Assembly (NCBI GenBank): GCA_020796225.1
Contig: CM036771.1
Coordinates: 29,246,176 to 29,310,175, forward strand
Direction: 5' to 3'
Source of the DNA: Arion vulgaris
Taxonomy: Eukaryota > Mollusca > Gastropoda > Stylommatophora > Arionidae
Length of the DNA stretch: 64,000 nucleotides
Position 1 is the first letter of the stretch, and each line of letters begins with the position of its first letter. The position numbers and the translations under genes are program-made. This document shows, in pieces, positions 56,663 to 64,000 of the stretch. The notes under the pieces are model-generated. The model did no database searches. It was not told the DNA's origin and saw nothing but the letters and a program-made list of their open reading frames with translations.

Positions 56663-57278
56663 CACAGATCAACGCCCCTCAAGAAACCCTGCAGATGGTC
56701 ACACAGTACAGAACAAGTTAGACGGACAAGAAAACTACAAGAGGCTCTCCATCGCCACCATTATAAGGGTAAATAACTTGGGCGTGGTGGTCCTTATCAG
56801 ACCAGGGTGCTTCTCAGCGCCAGACCATACCACACTAGGGAAACTAGACAAAGACTTAGAGAGGGGGATGGGCAAAAGATGGTGGGAGGGTTACTGGGTT
56901 TTGATTGGCGGGAGAGGGGTGGACGGGATCTGGTGGGGGCTTAAGAATAGGAATAAAATAGTTTATAATAGTTAAAGTAATTCAAACAAAAAATAGCTAG
57001 AATAGAGCACTGGTCTTAGTCATCCTAACACTGTCATCGATTGCTAGAGCTCACCCATTATGTAGACCTCCACAGACCGCCAGCCAGACTACAGACAGCC
57101 CAGCATCCGAAGACGTGAGAATGCCAGAACGCAAAACACCAAATACCCTTTCCAGGTCCTACACGAGTGACCCACAGTCCACCTGGAGAGAACAGGCACC
57201 CCCTAGGCAGTAGACCTCCACAGACACCCCAGCACCTGACATGAGAAAGCCAGTCAGCCAAGATCACACATACCAAAT

Positions 57279-57765
57279 GTCCTTATTAGGACAACAACAC
57301 AGAACAAGACCCACTGTCCTTATTAGGACAAACACTGAACAAGACCCACTGTCCTTTTTAGGACAAACACTGAATAAGAACCAATGTCCTTTTAGGACCA
57401 CACTGAACAAGACCCAATGTCCTTTTTAGGACACACACTGAACAAGACCCAATGTCCTTTTTAGGACACACACTGAACAGGACCCAATGTCCTTATTAGG
57501 ACAAACACTGAACAAGACCCAATGTCCTTTTTAGGACAAACACTGAACAAGACCCATTGTCCTTTTTAGGACACACACTAAACAAGACCCAATGTCCTTT
57601 TTAGGACACACACTAAACAAGACCCAATGTCCTTTTTAGGACACACACTGAACAAGACCCAATGTCCTTTTTAGGACACACACTGAACAAGACCCAATGT
57701 CCTTTTTAGGACACACACTAAACAAGACCCAATGTCCTTATTAGGATAAGCACAGTCCATACCAG
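57279..57765 (+). repeat. 35-bp minisatellite, about 14 copies, with a GTCCT/AGGAC hairpin
   Basis: Period 35 from counted positions 57421, 57456, 57491 and 57526. Each unit holds GTCCTTTTTAGGAC or GTCCTTATTAGGAC, then ACACACTGAACAAGACCCAA. It lies in the LINE 3' region. Confidence 0.93.
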
Positions 57766-58056
57766 GACAAGTCCCAGGCCACATGGCCACACCAAGAAAA
57801 AAGGCCAATACGCTCTGTTATAACCAAAAAGACGTAGGTCTTAGGTTGAAAGGGCGTGCCTCGGCCACATAGAGGCTTAATCCACCAAATAACAACAACA
57901 TCAACCAAGCAAATGGTGTACCTTGTTCAATCTTTTTGACTTGCCACCAGCTTCTGTATTTGCTCTCAGTTCATCAGTGACTGTTCTTAAGTGCTATAAT
58001 CATTTCCAAACCAACGGAGGACTGTTCAAATCATAAAGAGAATTACTCATTCAGCA

Positions 58057-60013
58057 ATGAGTAAAGCAAAACCAACGTATTCGCAAAAATTTCGAAAGGA
58101 ATGGTTAAAAGATCCTGCTTTTGCAAAGTGGCTACTTGAAGTACCAACTGATTCATATAAAGTTCATTGCAGGTATTGTAGACATGACATTTTAGCTAAG
58201 TATTTTCTTTTAGCAAGACATTGTGAAACAAAGAAACATAAACTTGCTAGTCCATGTCAAAGTGTTCTTCTTACAAGTTTCGTTGCGAAGAAAGATGATA
58301 AGATATCTACACTTGAGGCCAATTTAGCAATGTTTATTTGCTGTCATTCATCATTCAATTCTTGTGATCACTTGGTAGACTTGTGCAAAAATACCATATC
58401 GGACAGTGAAATGGTAAAAAAAGTTAGGATGCATCGTACAAAGTGTGCAAATATTGTAAAGAATATCATTGCTCCTTACCTCAAGAAAGATTTGACTACT
58501 GATCTTGGGCAAGGAAAATTCTGTTTATTACTGGATGAATCAACTGACATCACTGCAAACAAGTTATTGGGTATTGTTGTAATTTATTACAGTGAAACTC
58601 ACAAGAAAGTAATTCATACATATCTTAATATGGTGTTACTAGACAAATGTAATGCAGATGCCATTGTAAATGCAGTCAAGAATGAATTAGATGAAAAGAA
58701 ATTATACATGAAAAATCTTCTGGCTATTGGCACTGACAACGCCAGTGACAAATAACGGTGTTTTCAAGAAGTTGAAGGAAGGAATTCTGATGAATCTTAT
58801 TTAAATGGGATGCCACTCCATACAATTATCAGTGGCCCATGCTTGTGCTGCATCATTGCCAATAAACTTAGAGTTTTTAGTAAGTGAGACTTATAAATGG
58901 TTTTCTAAGAGTTCACTGAGACAAATTTCTTACAGTCAACTTTACCAGAGCATTAATGATAATGAACCACTGAAGATCTAAAATTCTTATGCAACCAGGT
59001 GGTTAGCAATTGAACCAGCAATCAGCAGAATTTTAAGCCAATGGAATGAATTGCAGACTCATTTTCAATTAGCAAGTTCTAATGAAAATGTTACATCGCC
59101 ACTTTACTGTATGAAATGTATTGTGACCTCAGAATGAGTTATTTATATTATTTTTGCATCCAATTTAAACATGTTCAAGAAGTAATAAACTTTTGAATCA
59201 AAAATGTTGATAAAACAAAATTGTTTTTTGATCTTCTTATTACATCTATTGCTAACATGTTAGTACTGTCAACAAGCAACATTGATCCTCTTGATCCTAA
59301 CACTAACATTGAAAAATTTCTGGATCCAACTCACAGCTGGTTCAGATTTGAGAAAGACTTGGGGAAATTTATAATTAGCCAACGAATTCAACCTTCTCAA
59401 GTAACTCACATCCGCAAAAGGGCAATCAACTGTTTCATTAGCCTGTACAAAGAGCTGCATAATCGTCTGCCAGAAAACATTGATATTTGAAGAATATAAG
59501 CTTATTCTCAGTGCAAAATACATTGACACATTTTTAAGAAAATATTATTCCTTCTGGAATTATTTCACTTAAATGAAGAAATGAAATCATCAATTGAGAT
59601 TCAGTACAACATCATACATTTAGTTACATGGACTGATATTGCAACCACTGAGACATTTTGTCTGAAGTTTCAATTATACAGATTCTTCGGGAGGTAACCC
59701 CTTCAAAGACGTTGCAACTTTTGCACTAAATTTATTAATTTACCCAAATTCTAATGCTAAAGTGGAACGGTTATTCAGCAGCATGAATGTCGTGAAAAAT
59801 AAAATGAAAAACAAAATGCAGCTTCCCATGCTTTCAGCAATTCTTGCAGTAAAATATGGATTAAAGAGGCATAATAAATGCTGCAAAAACTTTAAATTAC
59901 CTAAAGATGTCACCGCCAAAATTGGAACAATGGACTCATATGACCCAACAAAAGCTTCAGAATATGTGCAGTCTGACTTCTCAAATTACGATGAAATACT
60001 ATTCGAGCTGTAA
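58057..60013 (+). pseudogene. hAT transposase with N-terminal zinc finger, broken
   Basis: The start MSKAKPTYSQKFRKEWLKD leads to a BED/TTF-like finger, HCRYCRHDILAKY..ARHCETKKH (two Cys, two His). The catalytic part has LLLDESTDITANKLLGI near 58527-58578 (first Asp) and LLAIGTDNASDK near 58720-58755 (second Asp region), where a frameshift occurs. Shifted frames continue with HACAASLP near 58845, SETYKWFSKSSLRQISYSQL near 58880-58940, YATRWLAIEPAISRIL near 58987-59035 and a segment to 59490. The C-terminal dimerisation part is SNAKVERLFSSMNVVKNKM (59750-59806), ending near 60013. About 650 codons in total, typical for ZMYM/ZBED-like hAT proteins. Frameshifts near 58755, 59140, 59490 and 59700 inactivate it. 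Confidence 0.85.
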
Positions 60014-60034
60014 TTAATACAACACAATTGGTAA

Positions 60035-60622
60035 TTTTGATTGCACAGGAAATGTTAAAAAGAAATTATGATACGAATTGGCAAAGCAACATCAGCTTTT
60101 AAAAGTCTTAATAAAATATGGAACTGCAAGTTATATAGTATTAAAACTAAATTACGAATTTTCAATTCAAATGTTGTATCAATCCTAACATATGCCAGCG
60201 AGAGTTGGAAAATGACTAAAGATATAGAAAACAAGTTGAATGCATTTGAAAATAGATGTCTGCGAAAATAATGAATATAAAATGGAATGAATTCAGGAGA
60301 AGTGATGAAATCAGAGACATGTCGGTCAACCACTAGTGACAACTGTTATAAGAAAAGAAGATGGAGATATGTTGGGCAACACCTTGAGGAGAAATGATCA
60401 ACGAATATCAAAGCAGGCATTGAAGTGATGCAAAGGGTTCAAGAAAGAGAGGTCGACCTAAGGAGACCCTGAAACGAACTTTGCTGAGAGAGGCAGGAAA
60501 TATCGGTCTCAGTTCCATGGAGGAGATTGAGCAGTTGCCCAGTATAGGCGGTATGAGAAATTACTTGCAGGCCCCATGTAACTTATAACGGTACGAGAGG
60601 AATTATTATTATTATTATTATT
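60035..60622 (+). mobile_element. RTE LINE tail inserted in the hAT 3' region, with target duplication
   Basis: AATTGGTAA occurs at 60026-60034 and 60623-60631, exactly flanking the insert. The coding part reads ATSAFKSLNKIWNCKLYSIK, TKLRIFNSNVVSILTYASES (60068-60270), then in shifted frames RKRRWRYVG, KKRGRPKETLKRTL and YRRYEKLLAGPM with a stop near 60580. The insert closes with an ATT microsatellite (60598-60622), as RTE insertions do. It is a 5'-truncated dead copy. Confidence 0.88.
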
Positions 60623-60740
60623 AATTGGTAAGTAAACTGTTTTTGACATTTTTTCAGCATTAAAAAATATTTCTAGCACTTTCTAGCACTTTTTCCCCCC
60701 TAAAATCTAGCATTAAAACCGATTTACATTTGGCAACCCT

Positions 60741-60980
60741 CGAGTCATATGACCCCAAAACTTCAGATGATGTCATTCTGATTGCTCAAACGACGCCAGA
60801 AGATGTGCAGTCTGACTTTTTCAAATTACAATGATATACTATTGATCTGTAATTAATACAGCACAACTGGTACTTAAAATATTTTTTGGCACTTTTTTTA
60901 GCATTAAAAATATTTCTAGCACTTTCTAGCACTTTTAAACTAAAATCTAGCACTAAAGCCGATTTACATTTGGCAACACA
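60741..60980 (+). repeat. Second copy of the hAT 3' end
   Basis: GAGTCATATGACCCC and GATGTGCAGTCTGACTTTTT repeat the transposase C-terminus at 59935-59985 and are followed by another CTAGCACTT-rich right end finishing in TTTGGCAACACA. It lacks the RTE insertion. The bases after it (CAGCTAG) resume the Helitron end. Confidence 0.8.
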
Positions 60981-61224
60981 CAGCTAGTATATATATTATT
61001 AGCATTCACTTACGCGCCGTGCGTGGTTGAGAGCAAAATAATTGTCTCCCAACAGATGGGGGTTTATATAGCATCTGAGCTAGCGTAATCGGCATTCCAG
61101 ACAACAAGAATATAAGTTTTCACACATCCCCGTTATCATGGCGTGGAGAGGTCGACACTTTAGAGACAAAAACTTCAAAACTGCTGAGTATGGTTTTTCT
61201 TTTTCTTATTTACTCTATTCGTGT

Positions 61225-61980
61225 TTTGTCTCACATCGTCATGATAAGAAGATTTTTTTAGAATGGACTTTGTGGAGCTTCATAAACAGTGTTTTTCGTC
61301 GCCTCTGTTATTTCTGAGGTCCACATTTTGCGGGGACGGCGTTTTGCTTTGTATCAACTATAGCGGAGTAACATTGATCTTTCACGAGCACTCTCTGTTG
61401 GTAATCTGCTTATTTGGGCGAACCACTTAATTTGTTGTCTCTTTATTAAGTTCAGTACTGATGTTGTACCCACATTTTTTCTGATGTCTTCATTTCTAAA
61501 CCGGTCTCTTTGTGATACTCCCAGAATTCTGTGTAGACACTTCATCTCTGTCGTGACTAGTTTTCTTCTATTGTTTGATGTCAGCACCACTGCTTGGCAC
61601 TGACAGCATAATGTTGGAAGAATTATTGTGTTGAACAATGCTCTTTTTAAAGTTCATAGTGATATGTTTGAATTTCAGAATTAGCGCTATTTGTCCTATG
61701 ATTTGATTTGCTTCATTGCATCTTTGTTGAATTCATAGATCGTCTACCGTTTGCTGAAAAAATGTTTTCTAGGTAGATAAAGTCCTTGACTTGTTTATTG
61801 GTGCTTGTCGATGGAGATATTGGTAGCGTTTTCGCTCTCTAGCGAATGTCATTACTTCAGGTTTGTCGAAGTTTATTCTCATATTTTATTCGTTGCACGT
61901 TAACTGGAGTATGTCAATGTATTGCTGCAGCTGTTCCTCTAATGTTGATATAATTGCCTTATCTAGGCAGAGACTCACCC
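61225..61980 (-). pseudogene. RTE LINE C-terminal part
   Basis: The minus strand includes STLEEQLQQYIDILQLTCNE near 61950-61890, VMTFARERKRY, INKQVKDFIYL (YLG region), then a 94-codon open piece 61638-61354: MFNTIILPTLCCQCQAVVLT, KLVTTEMKCLHRILGVSQRD and NEDIRKNVGTTSVLNLIKRQ. Its end near 61230 is basic. It is the best preserved member of the subfamily seen at 13.47, 21.06 and 47.69 kb and provides the reference for judging the artefact segment. The catalytic FADD lies upstream of what is left. Confidence 0.78.
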
Positions 61981-62263
61981 ATAACAAGGGTGTCTTTTTT
62001 TAATTAACATAAATGAATTAATTTTTTTTATTTAGAATGGCTATATTACAAGATCCATATCTATAAAGCCAATTAGGTTAGACATTTTTTGGGGGGTTCA
62101 TGCTATAATTATGAGTGTTATGTATATCACATGCTGGTTTGGTCTTCTTTGCATTTCTTATGTTAGTGAAATTCACTGCACTTTGAAGTGGTGTTTTTAA
62201 AAATATATTTTGAAGAAAATATTTTTAAAAAAATAAAACGTTGTTTATCCTCAAAACAATGTC

Positions 62264-62342
62264 TATTGCAACATGTAGTCAAATTGCAACATGTAGTCAA
62301 ATTGCAACATGTAGTCAAATTGCAACATGTAGTCAAATTGTA
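62264..62342. repeat. 18-bp minisatellite, 4 copies
   Basis: TTGCAACATGTAGTCAAA repeated about four times without change. An ORF (KLQHVV repeated) passes through it but has no other support. Confidence 0.95.
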
Positions 62343-62507
62343 TGATAATATGTTTGTTAGGTGTTTTTTCTACTAATTTTTTAAACAGACAACCCTTGTT
62401 CTTGGTGGGTTTCCCCTAAGGTTTTTCCCACTGGGGTTAGCAATTTTATAGATTTGATTGATATATCCTCGTACCTTCGGGACTTTTACACCAGTGACAG
62501 AGTGTTT

Positions 62508-62600
62508 AAGATGTCCGTAACTCCATCAACCTATCTTTTTCTTCATCAAGAGGAAGGGGCAGACCAAGAAAAAGATGGTTGATGGAGTTACAGACATCTT
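62508..62600. repeat. Inverted repeat of about 35 bp at an RTE tail
   Basis: AAGATGTCCGTAACTCCATC... (62508-62543) is the near-perfect reverse complement of 62566-62600, with a 22-base loop. The right arm belongs to the RTE C-terminal sequence at 62545-62725. Confidence 0.85.
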
Positions 62601-62725
62601 AAAACTTCACAATACCACAGCATATCAAGCGACCGAGCGTGCCGATCATCCGTTAAACCTGCAACGCCTAACGGCAGAAAAAGCTGAAAAGGATAAAAGA
62701 AGAAGAAAGAAAGACAGCGAAATTC
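62545..62725 (+). pseudogene. RTE LINE extreme C-terminus
   Basis: The translation contains GRGRPRKRWL, then VTDILKLHNTTAYQATERAD and KAEKDKRRRKKDSE, the GRPRKRW motif and a lysine/arginine-rich end as in RTE tails. About 60 codons remain. Sequence downstream changes to a GC-richer unknown segment. Confidence 0.6.
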
Positions 62726-63324
62726 TTCTCTATCGGATTTTTCGCCGTTTTCTGCCTGTGCCGTACCGGATTAGAAACATTCTCAACCATTCTGGGATAT
62801 GTGGACGTTGTCCTAGCCATAGAACAATCGCGTTCGAAAAGTATCAACCTTCGCCAATGTTTTGGAATTGTACGACCAGTCAAAACCGTTACATTATGGG
62901 CCCTTTTTTTTCTAGCCAAGGTGAGGTTATTCCGGATTAGGGACTTTTTCAGCCGTTTCAAGACGTGTGTCGGCACTTTGCAATTTATATTTTTCCTGAT
63001 CGCCGGAAACACTGGACTGGGGCTGCACATAAATAATCCAGAAGGTCGTTTCATTAGACGCTAGCAATGCAACTTAAGTTTTGCGCTCGCCAACACCCCC
63101 CACCCCAGTTCTTCCGAGACGGTAGTTTTTTCCCGGCACAAGAAGCAACTTTATTTTTGCGTTCGTGCAACAGTACTGAGCTCGGTTGTTCCATGGAGGG
63201 CAGTTTCGTTAAGCACAAGAACGCAACTTTATTATTTGCACTCGGCAAACATTACCCATAGATATATTAGAGCTTGGCCTCCGATACGGAGTCTACTGCA
63301 ATCTTCCCTTGTCGACACGACGCG
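62726..63324. other. Segment without a recognised gene
   Basis: Richer in G+C than its surroundings. The ORF at 62668-63054 (-), 128 codons, and 62801-63064 (+) overlap each other and show no known motif. I see no basis for a call. Confidence 0.35.
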
Positions 63325-63484
63325 TTACATCATTCTCTAGGATCTGCCGACAGGTGGCAATTATAGAATGAACATTGACTCGTTCTCAAGGATACTTGCC
63401 GAAAGCTGGCAATTATAAAGTGACCATTTACTCGTTCTCAAGGATACTTGCCGAAAGTTAGCAATTATGGTGCGACCATTTACT
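63325..63484. repeat. Three tandem copies of a unit of about 52 bp
   Basis: CGTTCTCAAGGATACTTGCC starts near 63380 and 63433, with a diverged first unit (CATTCTCTAGGATCTGCC) near 63332. Each ends ACCATTTACT or a variant. Confidence 0.85.
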
Positions 63485-63580
63485 CCAGGAAAGTGAGTAT
63501 ACGCTTACATACGACTTTGTTATTTCTGTTTACTTTGCATTTAGAAAATAGATGAGACTGCAGTAAAACTATTTGATTGG

Positions 63581-63841
63581 CAAAACACGTAATCACAAAG
63601 TACTGTAGTTTACAAATTACAAAAACAATGACAAAATACAGCAACGTTTCGACCAACAAGGCCTTTATCAAGCAATCGAACAACAGGGATGCTTGCACTG
63701 CAAATCAGTGTTGTATGTAGTCGTCCATATTGTTTTAATTTGTCACTCCTGTGTTCATTGGTTCTAAAGCTTGTTGGTCGAAACGTTGCAGTATTTTGCT
63801 TGTTTTGAATTTGTAAACTACAGTACTCTGTGATTACGTGC
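63581..63841. mobile_element. Penelope-like terminal repeats, inverted pair without an interior
   Basis: The left arm (from 63587, ACGTAATCACAAAGTACTG) and the right arm (to 63841, ending CTGTGATTACGTGCTT) are inverted relatives of the arms at 10.3 and 12.3 kb, separated only by about 50 bases. The coding part is absent. The left arm carries the best hammerhead-like core (63641-63673, minus strand): TTGATAAAGGCC, TTGTT, GGTCGAAACGTTGC. The right arm's core near 63761-63790 is degraded. Confidence 0.8.
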
Positions 63842-64000
63842 TTGCATTTAGCAACTTAATTAGACATCGACCGGAGATAGGGCATTCTTTCGGATTTTGG
63901 ACCTATAACGGACATGCTTGTACTACCATAGCTGTAGCATTCCCAAGATCCCCCCAACTTGCTGCCTTGCAGGTCGACTGGGAGAGTCAAAGCAACAGAG
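63842..64000. other. End of window, nothing recognised
   Basis: About 160 bases with no motif I can name. Confidence 0.4.

Larger units (their letters stand above)
55129..57905 (+). mobile_element. I/Jockey-type LINE, 3' half with hairpin-rich 3' region
   Basis: RT C-terminus and RNase H (55129-56503) are followed by about 1.4 kb of non-coding sequence containing histone-like hairpins, a 35-bp array and the 3' end block CGCTCTG...AGGTTGAAAGGGCGTGCC (57806-57905), which also occurs twice at 53.6-53.9 kb. The 5' half is not in this orientation. Confidence 0.75.
53277..60740 (+). mobile_element. hAT transposon inserted in the Helitron 3' terminus
   Basis: The left end CAGTGTTGCTCAATTTAGCA (53277) faces, on the other strand, AGGGTTGCCAAATGTAAATC at the right (60740). 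CAGTGTTGCC is a standard hAT terminus. Both subterminal regions are full of CTAGCACTT copies. The transposase lies near the right end. Helitron end sequence flanks it: GGTACAGC on the left, ACAGCTAG at 60980-60987. Several LINE pieces lie inside. The duplicated right end at 60741-60980 complicates the exact boundary. Confidence 0.75.
44918..60987 (+). mobile_element. Helitron, composite with several nested insertions
   Basis: The proposed 5' end is TC at 44918 (between A and C-rich Helitron-type leader TATATATAAAAATCGAG), as in many invertebrate Helitrons. The 3' end is ACAGCTAG at 60980-60987: CTAG, followed by T. The typical pre-terminal AGCAACGCGCAGGGTACAGC lies at 53257-53276, and the last bases resume only after the hAT insertion. 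The Rep/helicase ORF is at 48860-53124. The 5' leader is separated from it by an I-like LINE and an RTE fragment. Helitrons are rolling-circle elements inserting between A and T. That 44918 belongs to the same copy is inferred. Confidence 0.65.

Noticed and set aside
54736..57765. Regular palindrome-bearing repeats that might suggest a CRISPR array
   Set aside because: Units follow each other without unique spacers, no cas genes are present, and the surrounding DNA is eukaryotic transposon sequence.
62668..63064. Opposed ORFs (128 codons minus, 87 codons plus)
   Set aside because: They overlap each other and show no recognisable domain; one must be a shadow and neither has support.

Overview
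This is eukaryotic, AT-rich, intron-bearing DNA from an animal. Its only recognisable host gene is three exons of a secreted C1q-domain protein on the minus strand. Everything else I can identify is transposon-derived. C1q-domain genes are very numerous in molluscs, and the mix of RTE and I/Jockey-type LINEs, Penelope-like elements, Helitrons, Sailor-like Tc1/mariner, hAT and piggyBac would fit a mollusc or another invertebrate. That placement is inference; no sequence search was possible. I saw no rRNA, tRNA or CRISPR array.

Layout. 1-9.8 kb: a broken piggyBac transposase, LINE RNase H and RT fragments on both strands, a hAT relic, and one nearly complete but broken RTE element (6.6-9.5 kb). 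10.0-13.05 kb: a Penelope-like element with about 270-bp inverted terminal arms, inserted with an 11-bp target duplication into a non-autonomous TA-flanked DNA transposon. 13.2-22.1 kb: the C1q gene, read right to left (signal-peptide exon at 22.05-22.14, C1q exons at 20.84-20.98 and 13.19-13.32; splice phases agree). Its introns hold two satellites, LINE pieces and a 100-base assembly gap. 23.2-25.3 kb: the autonomous relative of the transposon at 10 kb. 26.2-28.85 kb: LINE 5' parts (gag-like ORF1 with a CCHC knuckle, then endonuclease). 28.85-40.8 kb: one minus-strand LINE whose RT domain is split by a 9.4-kb array of about 390 copies of a 24-bp unit. 40.8-42.97 kb: a Sailor-like transposon with TIRs of about 108 bp. 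43.3-44.7 kb: LINE fragments.

44.9-60.99 kb is a nested composite. A Helitron (5' TC, 3' CTAG) carries an I-like LINE and an RTE fragment in its 5' half. A hAT element is inserted in the Helitron 3' terminus, and the hAT itself contains LINE pieces, two hairpin-bearing minisatellites and an RTE tail with a clean target duplication. 61.2-64 kb: RTE tails and an internally deleted pair of Penelope terminal repeats.

Main points. (1) The giant 24-bp array is an in-frame expansion of eight RT codons (DVFIRTRS); the parent codons lie intact at both array edges and in another copy at 9.7 kb. Further tandem arrays sit inside LINE coding regions here (12-bp in the same RT, 48-bp and 19-bp in RNase H). 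(2) From 47.0 to 51.9 kb the sequence looks corrupted towards homopolymers: Helitron protein signatures remain readable at intervals but many bases match a neighbour, while the same ORF is clean after 51.9 kb. This is probably a consensus artefact. (3) A LINE 3' region holds hairpins resembling the histone mRNA 3' stem-loop, with compensatory changes in a neighbouring array.
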